From: JBCCEJ01 sp039030335
Lineage (GTDB): Bacteria; Pseudomonadota; Gammaproteobacteria; HK1
Length of the DNA stretch: 64,000 bases
NCBI GenBank assembly: GCA_039030335.1
Contig: JBCCEJ010000003.1
Coordinates: 113,110-177,109 of the forward strand
Reading direction: 5' to 3'
Of the stretch, positions 25,877 through 34,994 are shown piece by piece. The first letter of the stretch is position 1, and the number at the start of each line of letters is the position of its first letter. The notes under the pieces were generated by a model. The model did not search any database, had not been told where the DNA came from, and worked only from the letters and a program-made list of their open reading frames with translations. The translations under genes and the position numbers were made by a program.

Positions 25877-26505
25877 CGCAGAACTCCCATCAGGTAAACG
25901 AAGCTGAAAACGCCGATCCAAACGACGTCCAGAAAGTGCCAGAACATGCTGAGGCACGCGACGCGTCTGCGCATGCCGGCGTTGATACCGAATCTGCGCA
26001 ACTGAACGATCAGGACGACGAGCCAGACGATCCCGAAGGTCACGTGCAGCCCGTGTGTACCGACGAGCGCGAAGAAGCTGGACAGGAAGGCGCTGCGGTC
26101 GGGCCCAGCGTCGAGTGAGATCAGATGGGCGAATTCGTAGAGTTCGATCGCGACGAAACCGACCCCGAGCGCTCCCGTGACGGCCAACCAGAAGATCATC
26201 AGACCCAAGCGCCGATTCTGCATCTCGATCATCACGAATCCGTATGTGATCGATGAGATCAGCAACAGCCCCGTGTTGATGGCGATGAGATCCAGCTCGA
26301 ACAGCTCGACGGGCGTCGGCCCGCCTGCGTAATTTGTGCCGAGCACGCCGTAGCAGGCGAACAGGATGGCGAAGATGAGCGCGTCACTCATCAGGTAGAT
26401 CCAGAACCCGAGCACGGTGCCATTCTCGACGTGGTGCTCTTCTTTCAGAAAGAACGCGGGCGCCGTGACCGGCTCTGCGCCTCTCGCTGCGTTCGCCTCA
26501 GACAT
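25873..26505 (-). CDS. cyoC: cytochrome o ubiquinol oxidase subunit III
   Basis: 210 residues with five membrane helices. 'GFWIYLMSDALIFAILFACYGVL' is the diagnostic first helix of CyoC/CtaE, and 'VGTHGLHVTFGIVWL' is a conserved later block. It overlaps cyoB by 8 bp upstream and cyoD by 4 bp downstream. Subunit III stabilises the oxidase in the membrane. Confidence 0.93.
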   Translation of the reverse strand: MSEANAARGAEPVTAPAFFLKEEHHVENGTVLGFWIYLMSDALIFAILFACYGVLGTNYAGGPTPVELFELDLIAINTGLLLISSITYGFVMIEMQNRRLGLMIFWLAVTGALGVGFVAIELYEFAHLISLDAGPDRSAFLSSFFALVGTHGLHVTFGIVWLVVLIVQLRRFGINAGMRRRVACLSMFWHFLDVVWIGVFSFVYLMGVLR

Positions 26506-28513
26506 CGGCGTTTGCCAGCTGCTGCGTGCGGTCAGCCTCTACGTCGGAGACCTCCTCGGCCGCAATGTAATAGTCCCGGTCAAAATTGAATGTGTGCACA
26601 ATGGTGCTGACAACCAGTGCTACAAACGACACCACGACCATCCACCAGATGTGCCAGATGAGCGCAAAGCCCAACACGGTCGACAGCGCGCCCAATACTG
26701 CGCCGGCCGCCGTATTCTTTGGCATGTGGATGGGGATGAAACCGGACGTCGGACGTACATAGCCGCGTTGCTTCATGTCCCACCACGCATCCTGGTCGTG
26801 GATGACCGGGGTGAAGGCAAAGTTGTACGGGGGCGGCGGCGACGACGTGGACCACTCGAGCGTACGTCCGTTCCACGGGTCGCCGGTCAGGTCGCGCAGG
26901 CGCTCGCGATCGCGAATGCTGACGTAGAGTTGGATTACAAACGCCAGAATTCCGGCAGCGATGATGCAGGCGCCGATCGCGGCGATCACGAGCCATGGAT
27001 ACAGAGCCGGGTCGTCGAACTGGCTCATACGCCGCGAGATGCCCATCAGTCCCAGGATGTAGAGTGGTGTGAACGCCAGCCAGTATCCGATTAGCCAGCA
27101 CCAGAACGACACCTTGCCCCAGGTTTCATCCAGCTTGAATCCAGTCACCTTGGGAAACCAGAAATTGAAGCCGGCGAAGAAACCGAACACGACGCCGCCG
27201 ATCGCGACATTATGGAAATGCGCGATCAGGAACAGACTGTTATGCAGCAAGAAGTCAGCGGGTGGGACGGCCAGCATGACGCCGGTCATACCGCCGACCG
27301 TAAACGTCACCATGAAGGCGACCGTCCACATCATCGGCAAGGTATAGCGGATGCGACCCCGATACATGGTAAAGAGCCAGTTGAACAGCTTCGCACCCGT
27401 TGGGATCGAAATGATCATGGTCGCCAGGCCGAAGAAGGCGTTGACGCTGGCACCAGAGCCCATCGTGAAGAAGTGGTGTAGCCAGACCAGATACGACAGG
27501 ACCGTGATGACGACGGTCGCGTAAACCATCGACGTGTACCCGAACAGCCGCTTGCGGCAAAGCGTCGGTACAACTTCCGAGAACACGCCGAAGATCGGCA
27601 GGATCAGGATATAAACCTCGGGGTGGCCCCAGATCCAGATGATGTTGATGTACATCATCGCGTTACCGCCACCGTCGGCGGTGAAGAAGTTCGTGCCGAT
27701 GTAGCGGTCGAGCGTCAACAAGGCCAGCGCGGCCGTCAGGACCGGAAAAGAGGCGACGATCAGGATGTTCGTGCAAAGCGCCGTCCAGCAGAAGATCGGC
27801 ATGCGCATCATCGTCATTCCGGGCGCGCGCATCTTGATGATCGTGACGAGGAAGTTGATCCCCGTTAACAACGTGCCGACGCCTGCGATCTGCAGCGCCC
27901 AGATGTAGTAATCCACGCCGATGCCCGGGCTGCCTTCGGCGCCCGACAGCGGCGGATACGCGAGCCAGCCGGTGGTCGCAAATTCTCCGACGAACAGTGA
28001 TGCCATGATGAGCACCGCGCCCGAAGTCGTCATCCACAGGCTGAAGTTGTTCAAGAATGGGAACGCGACATCGCGCGCCCCGATCTGCAACGGCACGATG
28101 ATATTCATCAGGCCGCTGATCATCGGCATCGCGACGAAGAAGATCATGATGACGCCGTGCGCGGTAAAGATCTGATCGTAGTGGTGCGGCGGCAGATAGC
28201 CGTCGGCTTCACCGAATGACGCAACCTGATGGGTGCGCATCATCAGACCATCCGCAAAGCCGCGAAGCAGCATCACGATCGCCATGATGATGTACATGAT
28301 GCCGATTTTCTTGTGGTCGATGCTGCAAAGCCATTCGCGCCAGAGATACCCCCACCATCCGTGTTTCGTCACCCATACGAACACCGCCACTCCCATGACC
28401 GCTGAGCCGACGAATGTCGCCATCAGAATTGGATCGTGCAGGAAGGCCAGCGAGTTTAGGTTGAGCTTGCCGAACACTATCGACGTTTCGTTGGCGTAAG
28501 TCTGAATGGCCAT
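26498..28513 (-). CDS. cyoB: cytochrome o ubiquinol oxidase subunit I
   Basis: 671 residues, about 15 membrane helices as usual for CyoB. Haem-copper ligands are visible: 'FTAHGVIMIFFVAMP' (low-spin haem His), 'WIWGHPEVYILILPIFG' (His-Pro-Glu-Val-Tyr, with the CuB His and the cross-linked Tyr), 'WLHHFFTMG' (the CuB His pair) and 'LIAHFHNVAIGG' (haem ligands). The enzyme oxidises ubiquinol, reduces O2 and pumps protons. It follows cyoA by 14 bp. Confidence 0.95.
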   Translation of the reverse strand: MAIQTYANETSIVFGKLNLNSLAFLHDPILMATFVGSAVMGVAVFVWVTKHGWWGYLWREWLCSIDHKKIGIMYIIMAIVMLLRGFADGLMMRTHQVASFGEADGYLPPHHYDQIFTAHGVIMIFFVAMPMISGLMNIIVPLQIGARDVAFPFLNNFSLWMTTSGAVLIMASLFVGEFATTGWLAYPPLSGAEGSPGIGVDYYIWALQIAGVGTLLTGINFLVTIIKMRAPGMTMMRMPIFCWTALCTNILIVASFPVLTAALALLTLDRYIGTNFFTADGGGNAMMYINIIWIWGHPEVYILILPIFGVFSEVVPTLCRKRLFGYTSMVYATVVITVLSYLVWLHHFFTMGSGASVNAFFGLATMIISIPTGAKLFNWLFTMYRGRIRYTLPMMWTVAFMVTFTVGGMTGVMLAVPPADFLLHNSLFLIAHFHNVAIGGVVFGFFAGFNFWFPKVTGFKLDETWGKVSFWCWLIGYWLAFTPLYILGLMGISRRMSQFDDPALYPWLVIAAIGACIIAAGILAFVIQLYVSIRDRERLRDLTGDPWNGRTLEWSTSSPPPPYNFAFTPVIHDQDAWWDMKQRGYVRPTSGFIPIHMPKNTAAGAVLGALSTVLGFALIWHIWWMVVVSFVALVVSTIVHTFNFDRDYYIAAEEVSDVEADRTQQLANADV

Positions 28514-28527
28514 CGATCAGCGCATTC

Positions 28528-29505
28528 CTAATGTCCGGACTCGTGGTGCGCGCCGGCACCGGAGTGCATGTCGTCCATACACACCTTTCCTGCTTCCACG
28601 CACAAATTGAGAATGCGCCTGTAGAGGTCAGGCTGCACGCGGGAGAAACGCTGTACCGGGTGTTTGATCGAAGGTTCAGCGAGTTTCAGATAGGTTGCAG
28701 CATCGAGTGTTTCGCCAGACGCGCGCGCGGCCTCAACCCAGGCATCAAAGCCGTCCTGGTCGTGCCCGTGAAACCGGAACCGCATGTCCGAATAGCCCTC
28801 CCCACTATAGTTTCCAGACACGCCGTAGTAGTCGCCGGGCTCATTGATGACGGCGTTCAGCTGCGTTTCCATACCCGGCATGGCGTAGATCATGCCGGCT
28901 AGCGATGGGATGAAGAGCGAGTTCATCATGCGCGGTGACGTATTGTGAAACCGGATCGGCACGTCGATCGGTGCTGCTACTTCGTTGACGACTGCAATGC
29001 CGTGCTGGGGATAAATGAACAGCCATTTCCATTCGAGCGCAATCGCCTGAATTTCGAGTGGCTCGGTGTCGGCGCCGATGGGTTTGTCGGGACCGATCCG
29101 CGAAAGCGGACGAAATGGATCGAGCGTATGGGTCGTGATCCAGGTCATAGCGCCGAGCGCGATGATGATCATCAGTGGGATGGCCCAGATGAACATCTCG
29201 AGCTGTGTTGAGTGGTCCCATTCGGGCGTGTACTCGGCGTCGGTGTTGGATTCGCGGTAGTGCCACGCGAAATAGAGCGTCGCGACGATCACTGGCACTA
29301 CGATAAGCAACATCAGATAAACCGACGTCACCATCAGATCGCTCTGCTGGCGCGCGATATCTCCGGAGGGTTTCAGCAACACCATGTCGCAACCGCTAAG
29401 CCATATCGGGAGTATGGCCAGCAGGCTGTAGCGTGCGGCGCGGGAAAAGTTCGTGGCTACGCGCCGGATGTCGAGTTGGGTCCTGCCAAAACTACGCGTT
29501 ACCAT
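28528..29505 (-). CDS. cyoA: cytochrome o ubiquinol oxidase subunit II
   Basis: 325 residues. A lipoprotein signal ends at 'LSGC' (Cys39 region), then come two membrane helices and a periplasmic cupredoxin domain. The domain has 'FHNTSPRMMNSLFIPSLAGMIYAMPG' but lacks the two-Cys CuA site, which identifies a quinol rather than a cytochrome c oxidase. First gene of cyoABCD-SURF1. The promoter should be in the 75 bp shared with the divergent MFS gene. No cyoE is present in the cluster. Confidence 0.93.
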   Translation of the reverse strand: MVTRSFGRTQLDIRRVATNFSRAARYSLLAILPIWLSGCDMVLLKPSGDIARQQSDLMVTSVYLMLLIVVPVIVATLYFAWHYRESNTDAEYTPEWDHSTQLEMFIWAIPLMIIIALGAMTWITTHTLDPFRPLSRIGPDKPIGADTEPLEIQAIALEWKWLFIYPQHGIAVVNEVAAPIDVPIRFHNTSPRMMNSLFIPSLAGMIYAMPGMETQLNAVINEPGDYYGVSGNYSGEGYSDMRFRFHGHDQDGFDAWVEAARASGETLDAATYLKLAEPSIKHPVQRFSRVQPDLYRRILNLCVEAGKVCMDDMHSGAGAHHESGH

Positions 29506-29580
29506 GAGTCGAACGAATGTCCTGAAAAAGACTCATTCAGCATTAAAGGCCTGAACTTCCACCACGGCAACTAATTTCTT

Positions 29581-30909
29581 ATGTCCGACGCGCCTGGCAT
29601 CAACACCGCAGCGACTGCCGAGGGCTTTCGCCACAACGACCACGGCGATCTCGAGCTTCGGCCGAACGAAATTGCCGTTGGCGTCATCGTCGGTCGGATC
29701 GGTGAGGCGTTCGATTTCTTCGTCTACGGCATTGCGTCCGTGCTGGTATTTCCCGCGCTGTTTTTCCCGTTCGTCTCGACATACGACGGCATTTTTTACT
29801 GTTTTGTCATTTTTTCGCTCGGTTTTGTCGCACGCGCTGCCGGCGCTTTCGTGTTTCGCGTCATCCACGTTCGCTACGGCAGACCTGCAAAGCTGACTTC
29901 CGCACTGTTTCTGCTCGGCACGTCAACCGTCTGTATCGCGTTCCTGCCGGGCTACGCGGAGATTGGCGTCACGGCGATCGCGCTGCTGGCGGCGTTGCGG
30001 GTAACCCAGGGGCTGGCAGTCGGAGGCGCGTGGGATGGACTGCCGTCGCTGCTGGCCGTCACGGCTCCGCCGGGTAAACGCGGCTGGTACGCGATGATCT
30101 CGCAGCTCGGTGCGCCGATCGGCTTTATCGTCGCGACGGCCTTGTTCGCATACCTTGCTGCCGGCATCGCCGCCGACGAGTTCATCGACTGGGGTTGGCG
30201 CTTTGCGTTCTTCACGGCGTTCGCGATCAACGTGGTGACCTTGTTCGCGCGCCTCAGGATGGTCGTGACACCGGAATACGACGAACTACTCCATGCGCGC
30301 GAGTTGAATCCGTCACCACTGGGTGAGTTGTTCCGCGACCGCGGCAAAGACATCTTGTTGGGCGCGCTGGTGCCGTTGGCCGCATATGCACTGTTTCACC
30401 TGGTCACGATCTTTCCGCTGACCTGGGTGATCCTGTTTCCCGAACAGTTCGCGCCTGGCGACCTGTTCGAGTTGCAGATCATCGGGGCGTTTCTGTGCCT
30501 GGGTTCGATGCTGATTTCAGGCCGCGTCGCCGATCGCATCGGACGCCCGCGTACGATGTGGTGGGGCTCGGTGCTAATTGTGCTGTTCTGCCTGCCCGCG
30601 CCCTTTCTCGGCGATACCGAATTTGGCGCGCGGGCCTTCGTGCCGGTCGGCTTCGCCCTGCTCGGGTTTTCGCTCGCGCAGTCCGCTGGCGCTGTGAACG
30701 ATTGTTTCGAATCCCGCTACCGCTATACCGGCGCCCTCCTCACGAACGAACTCGGCTGGCTGTTGGGCGCCGGCTTCGCACCTCTGGTAGCGCTCGTGTT
30801 GGCCGACTACCTCGGCAACGGCGGCGTGGCGCTGTACCTGTCGTCTGGCGCCGTTGCCTCATTGATCGCATTGCGTGTCTATCTGAAACGGTTCGCCTCG
30901 AACGCCTGA
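29581..30909 (+). CDS. MFS transporter divergent from cyo
   Basis: 442 residues, twelve helices, of the metabolite:H+ symporter (ProP/ShiA-like) group judging by 'GRIGEAFDFFVYGIASVLVFP' in helix 1 and 'RVTQGLAVGGAWDGLPSLL' in helix 4. There is no clear ribosome site before the ATG. An MFS gene of this kind is often found divergent from cyoA in proteobacteria, so the pairing is probably conserved. Substrate unknown; organic acids are transported by many relatives. Confidence 0.8.
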   Translation: MSDAPGINTAATAEGFRHNDHGDLELRPNEIAVGVIVGRIGEAFDFFVYGIASVLVFPALFFPFVSTYDGIFYCFVIFSLGFVARAAGAFVFRVIHVRYGRPAKLTSALFLLGTSTVCIAFLPGYAEIGVTAIALLAALRVTQGLAVGGAWDGLPSLLAVTAPPGKRGWYAMISQLGAPIGFIVATALFAYLAAGIAADEFIDWGWRFAFFTAFAINVVTLFARLRMVVTPEYDELLHARELNPSPLGELFRDRGKDILLGALVPLAAYALFHLVTIFPLTWVILFPEQFAPGDLFELQIIGAFLCLGSMLISGRVADRIGRPRTMWWGSVLIVLFCLPAPFLGDTEFGARAFVPVGFALLGFSLAQSAGAVNDCFESRYRYTGALLTNELGWLLGAGFAPLVALVLADYLGNGGVALYLSSGAVASLIALRVYLKRFASNA

Positions 30910-31047
30910 TCGTGCCGCGGCGACCGTCTGACACCGCCAACCGGCCCTTCTGGCACGAATGGGTAAGACGGTAAACCTTACGATTCGGCGATCGGTCATT
31001 GCGTCGGCGTTACACAAACTCCTGAAAGTATTCGATAAAGCAAGGTT

Positions 31048-31063
31048 CGGCACGAACTTTGCT
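31048..31063 (+). promoter_or_regulatory. sigma-54-type -24/-12 promoter
   Basis: The sequence CGGCACGAACTTTGCT has GG and GC exactly 10 nt apart and matches the sigma-54 consensus (TGGCACG-N4-TTGCW) at nearly every position. It lies about 75 bp upstream of the PEP-CTERM-like gene start at 31139. A TTACAC motif at 31010-31015 may be part of an activator site. It is comparable with the promoters of the two other PEP-CTERM genes in this window. Confidence 0.65.
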
Positions 31064-31138
31064 GATTCGTTTCCAGCGTAAATCCGCAATGTCGGCGCGG
31101 TGCTGCGCGGAATACGAACAACTCAGGAGGGTCTTTCG

Positions 31139-31762
31139 ATGCGCAATCCAGTTAAATACCTATGGGCCGCCGTACTCAGTGCGGTGACGCTGCTGGGATT
31201 TGCCTCAGCGGCGCAGGCGATGGTGACTTACTCGTACACTGGCAACGCGTTCAACACGGGACTGTCCGGGGTTTATGACAACACCAACTTCGTGACCATC
31301 GACGTGTCGTTCGACGCGGCCCTTGGCGCCAATTTCGGCGTTGCCAACGTGACCGGGCTGGCGGGTTTCTCGATCACCGCGAACGACGGGGAACAGACCA
31401 TCACGTCGCCCGTTGTCATCGCACTGATGGGAACGGATGCAGCGGGAGCAATAGACCACTGGGTGCTCCAGGTCGGCGCCAACGGGTCCGGGCCCTTTAT
31501 CCTCTCGGAGGTGCAGGGCCAGCCGACCGACCGGGGCTTTATCGATACATCGAATCAGGGCTTCGCGATCGGTTCGCCGGGTACGTGGGTCTGCAGCGGC
31601 GATTGCAGCGCCGGCACGCAGGGCAACACTTCTACGGCGCCTGCACCAGCTCCGGTGGTGTTGGTCGGACTCGGCCTCATCGGCCTCGCGTTCTGCCGTC
31701 ATCGGAGCTTCGGTGCCTCGTGGTCGTCCAGGCGACCCGATCCAGCCGGCCGCACGGCGTAG
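31139..31762 (+). CDS. PEP-CTERM-like exported protein
   Basis: 207 residues from the ATG at 31139 after a strong AGGAGG. A signal peptide ends around 'SAAQA-MVTY'. The mature part is beta-rich and Gly/Asn/Thr-rich with no recognised domain. It has one Cys pair (WVCSGDCSAG). Near the C terminus 'APAPAPVVLVGLGLIGLAFCRHR' is cut into a Pro-rich motif, a hydrophobic helix and a basic cluster, as in PEP-CTERM sorting tails, although the canonical VPEP is replaced by APAP. A 17-residue tail follows the basic cluster. Such proteins are cleaved by an exosortase; none is in the window. Confidence 0.7.
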   Translation: MRNPVKYLWAAVLSAVTLLGFASAAQAMVTYSYTGNAFNTGLSGVYDNTNFVTIDVSFDAALGANFGVANVTGLAGFSITANDGEQTITSPVVIALMGTDAAGAIDHWVLQVGANGSGPFILSEVQGQPTDRGFIDTSNQGFAIGSPGTWVCSGDCSAGTQGNTSTAPAPAPVVLVGLGLIGLAFCRHRSFGASWSSRRPDPAGRTA

Positions 31763-31775
31763 TTCCGCGGGAAAT

Positions 31776-32354
31776 TCAGGCGTGTGCCCGCGTGACTCCC
31801 GTGGCTGCCAGAGCTTCTAGCTGAGCCACCGTCACGTCAGGGGAAGAGACGTCGCTGATGACCGGCAGGAAACGTACGACTTTCCGCCGGTAGTCGAGAA
31901 TCGCCGGCTGCACCGGCACGTCGGCCGCCGCGGCAATCTGCGCGAAGCCGTGTTTCATGCGAGTGACCTGGCTGCGCGTGCCCTCGGGTGTAATACCGAG
32001 CACCAGGCGCTCCGAACGGCCGAACAACCCGGCCATCTGCTCGACGACGCCGTGCTTTGCGCTGCGGTCGACCGGAATGCCGCCGAAGTGATTCATGAGG
32101 ATCGAGAGCGGAAAGCGAAACAGCGTGTCTTTCGCCAGAAACGACGCGCGCAGACCCGCGCCCCAAATGATCAGGACGGTCAGCACAAAGTCGAAATTTG
32201 ACGAGTGGGGTGCCACTGCGATGATGAGCTTGGCCCGGTTGGGCAGTTGACCTTCGACGCGCCATCCGATGACGTGCACGGCCGTGCGGCCGAGCCAGCG
32301 CGTAAAGCGCGTCCCGGATCGCGGCAGTTCGGAGCCGAGTTCGTGCCAGGTCAT
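31776..32354 (-). CDS. PlsC-like acyltransferase
   Basis: 192 residues from the ATG at 32354; the frame extends to a GTG at 32411. The acyltransferase motif I H-x4-D appears as 'PHSSNFD'. 'FGGIPVDRSAKHG' is motif II-like and 'ITPEGTRS' is motif III (EGTR). These match the 1-acyl-glycerol-3-phosphate acyltransferase family, which esterifies lysophosphatidate and similar acceptors. The protein is short and has few membrane segments, like the soluble-looking bacterial PlsC homologues. It is convergent with the PEP-CTERM-like gene, 13 bp between stops. Confidence 0.8.
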   Translation of the reverse strand: MTWHELGSELPRSGTRFTRWLGRTAVHVIGWRVEGQLPNRAKLIIAVAPHSSNFDFVLTVLIIWGAGLRASFLAKDTLFRFPLSILMNHFGGIPVDRSAKHGVVEQMAGLFGRSERLVLGITPEGTRSQVTRMKHGFAQIAAAADVPVQPAILDYRRKVVRFLPVISDVSSPDVTVAQLEALAATGVTRAHA

Positions 32355-32535
32355 GCGCGGGCGGTAAGCGATACTGGTCGCGACAGCGGTTCGTGCGCCC
32401 GACACCTGCACGGACGCTGGGCATCGAAACGCAGTCGTTCGCCTGTTTGTGGGTGCACGTTCAGTTCTCCAGGCGCCCTACTGGCGCCTCGCCCGACTGG
32501 CCCGTGATGCCTACGGATGGCCTCGAGCCTGAACC

Positions 32536-33765
32536 TCAGCGTTTGCCGCTCGGCAGGTCTCGAAATGCCACGTCTTTATCGACGCGTATGTCACCCGGCA
32601 TCCCGAGCACTCGTTCGGAAATGATGTTGCGCAAGATTTCATCGGAGCCGCCGGCGATGCGCATCGCCGGCGAGCGCATCATGCCGAGGTGAAACACACC
32701 GTCCATCGGCGCGACTTCAGGGTCTGCGCTGGCACCTGATTCGTCCAGCAGGTCGAGTGCGAAGAGCGCGATCTCCTGCATTTTCTGTGCTGAGACCAGT
32801 TTGCCGATCGACGCTTCCGGGCCTGGCGTCTGCCCCCGAGAAAGTGCCGTCATCGTGCGGAACTGCGTGTATTTCAGCCCTTGTTGCTGCACGTACCAGT
32901 CGGCCAGTTTCTCGCGCACTACGCTGTCGTCAACGGCCGGGCCGTCTTCCAGATCGAGGTTTCGCACCAGGCGGAAGATGTCTTCGAAGTCAGGCGGCCT
33001 CGGGCCACCGACGGCGAGGCGTTCGTTCATCAGGGTCGTCAGCGCAACCTGCCAGCCCTGACCCACATCACCGAGGCGTTGCGAGTCAGGTACCCGCACG
33101 TCTGTGAAGTACACCTCGTTGAAGTTGCGCTCGTTCGAGATCTGATGGATCGGTCGAATCTCGATACCGGGTGAGCGCATGTCGAGGAAGAAATAGCTGA
33201 GGCCCATGTGTTTCGGCACGTCCGGATCGCTGCGTGTGACGATGACGCCGTAATCGCAAAAGTGCGCGCCAGACGTCCAGATCTTCTGGCCGTTGATGAT
33301 CCATTCATCGCCTTCCCGCACGGCCCGGGTGCGGAGCCCCGCCAGGTCGGAACCGCTGGCCGGCTCCGAGAACATCTGACACCAGATCTCCTCGCCGGTT
33401 ATCGCCCGCTCGACGTACGGTTTCACGAATTGTGCGTCACCGTGCTTCATGAGCGTCGGGATACACATCCCGAGACCAATCTCGTAAACGCCGGCAGGCA
33501 CCAGATAGTGCTCTTCTTCCTGTTTGTAGATGACATCGAAGATCGGTGATAGCGCGCGGCCGCCAAATGATTCGGGCCACGTGATAGCGGCGAAGCCGGC
33601 GTCGTGCTTTTTGCGTTGCCAAGCCTTGGCACGCGCGACGTGTCCGTCGACGTCGACCGGTGACAGCGCCGATTTCTCAACGCTTTTCTGCTCGGCGTTG
33701 GCGGCCAGGAACGCGCGCACTTCCGCGCGGAATGCAGCTTCGTCGGGAGTGTCGGAGAAGTCCAT
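32536..33765 (-). CDS. acyl-CoA dehydrogenase
   Basis: 409 residues. The three-part ACAD fold is clear. It has 'WCQMFSEPASGSDLAGLRTRAVREGDEWIINGQKIWTSGA' (FAD/substrate-binding block, about 133-175), 'DVRVPDSQRLGDVGQGW', and a C-terminal 'RIAGGSDEILRNIISERVLGMP' in which GGSDEIL precedes the base region. It oxidises an acyl-CoA to the enoyl-CoA and passes electrons to ETF. It is paired with another ACAD 12 bp upstream, as seen for steroid or branched-chain FadE heterodimers. Confidence 0.88.
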   Translation of the reverse strand: MDFSDTPDEAAFRAEVRAFLAANAEQKSVEKSALSPVDVDGHVARAKAWQRKKHDAGFAAITWPESFGGRALSPIFDVIYKQEEEHYLVPAGVYEIGLGMCIPTLMKHGDAQFVKPYVERAITGEEIWCQMFSEPASGSDLAGLRTRAVREGDEWIINGQKIWTSGAHFCDYGVIVTRSDPDVPKHMGLSYFFLDMRSPGIEIRPIHQISNERNFNEVYFTDVRVPDSQRLGDVGQGWQVALTTLMNERLAVGGPRPPDFEDIFRLVRNLDLEDGPAVDDSVVREKLADWYVQQQGLKYTQFRTMTALSRGQTPGPEASIGKLVSAQKMQEIALFALDLLDESGASADPEVAPMDGVFHLGMMRSPAMRIAGGSDEILRNIISERVLGMPGDIRVDKDVAFRDLPSGKR

Positions 33766-33777
33766 CAGCAGCGATCC

Positions 33778-34887
33778 TCAGGCTGTGTTGCGGCTCTCGA
33801 GCCGGCTTATCAGGCGGTCTTTCCAGACGCGTGCGGAACCGAGCGCAAGACCAGTGGCCTTGGCGCGGCGATAATAGAGGTGGCAGTCCATATCCCACGT
33901 GAAGCCCATGCCTCCGTGGGTCTGGATATTCTCTTTTGATGCCAGATCGAAGGCGTTGCATCCGGCCACGCGGGCGGCCGCGGCGGCGACCGGCAATTCC
34001 GCCGCACCGGCGTTCAACGCCCAGGCACCGAAGTAGGCGTTTGATCTGGCCAGCTCCGTTGCCACGTAAACGTCAGCAAGTTTGTGTTTGATGGCCTGGA
34101 ACGAGCCGATGGGCCGGCCGAATGCGTACCGCTCCATCGAGTAATCACGGGCCATCTCCAGGCACGCAGCGGCACCGCCAATCTGTTCGAAGGCCATCAG
34201 GATGGCCGCGCGGTTCTGGATATCCTCGTAAGCGGCCCAGCCGTCGGATTCGGTTAGCGCTTCGACGGCGGCGCCTTCGAACACCACGGCAGCACCCGGG
34301 CGCGAGTCGTCCTGCATGCCGAGCGACTTACGGCTGACACCGTTGGTCGTGGTTTCGACGAGATAGAGGCCGAGGTCCTGGCCGTTGGTCGCCAGGACGA
34401 CCAGCAGATCGGCTGCGTCAGCGTCGAGTACCGGAGATTTCTGACCATTGAGTTTGCCAGCTGCGACCCGCGCGCGGATGCGGTCCGCGGTTAACGGACC
34501 AGGCTGCTCCGCCGCTGCGAACGCGCCGACAACCTCGCCGCTTACGAGCTTCGGCAGCCACTGCTGGCGCTGCGTTTCGCTGCCGTAGCGCAGGATCGCT
34601 TCCGCGGCCAGATAGACCGACGAGGCGAACGGCACCGCCGCGTTGGCCCGCCCCAACTCTTCAGCGATAACGCACAGATCGACGTACCCGAGTTCTGCGC
34701 CGCCGTACGCTTCCGGAAGCGCGGCGCCGAGCCAGCCGAGTTCGGCCATCTCGCGCCAGAGCTCCGCGTCGAAGCCGCCACCCGCATCCTGCTGCCTGCG
34801 CGCGCGGCCGAGCGCATTGCGTTCAGACAGGAACCGGCGCGCCTGTTCGCGGAGCAGATCCTGCTCTTCAGAGAAATCGAAGTTCAC
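33778..34887 (-). CDS. acyl-CoA dehydrogenase
   Basis: 369 residues. It shows the ACAD fold in shorter form: 'FSEEQDLLREQARRFLSER', 'ALPEAYGGAELGYVDLCVIAEELGRA', and a C-terminal 'ENIQTHGGMGFTWDMDCHLYYRRAKAT' block (QTHGGMGFTW). The central FAD-binding block is poorly conserved. This profile is usual for one subunit of the two-gene FadE heterotetramers that act on steroid side chains and other bulky acyl-CoAs. The partner gene follows 12 bp downstream. Electron acceptor presumably ETF. Confidence 0.85.
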   Translation of the reverse strand: MNFDFSEEQDLLREQARRFLSERNALGRARRQQDAGGGFDAELWREMAELGWLGAALPEAYGGAELGYVDLCVIAEELGRANAAVPFASSVYLAAEAILRYGSETQRQQWLPKLVSGEVVGAFAAAEQPGPLTADRIRARVAAGKLNGQKSPVLDADAADLLVVLATNGQDLGLYLVETTTNGVSRKSLGMQDDSRPGAAVVFEGAAVEALTESDGWAAYEDIQNRAAILMAFEQIGGAAACLEMARDYSMERYAFGRPIGSFQAIKHKLADVYVATELARSNAYFGAWALNAGAAELPVAAAAARVAGCNAFDLASKENIQTHGGMGFTWDMDCHLYYRRAKATGLALGSARVWKDRLISRLESRNTA

Positions 34888-34994
34888 CGGGGTGCTCTCC
34901 CTGGAATATCTCGCGGCGGTCGCCGCCAGCTCTCATGTTTACCAGAGAACGCACGGTTGGCCTACCGCATGCGCCTGGCGGTTCTCGAATCGGA

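Noticed and set aside
28528..29505. Cytochrome c oxidase (ctaC) identity for the subunit II gene
   Set aside because: The CuA cysteines are absent and the order cyoABCD fits a quinol oxidase.
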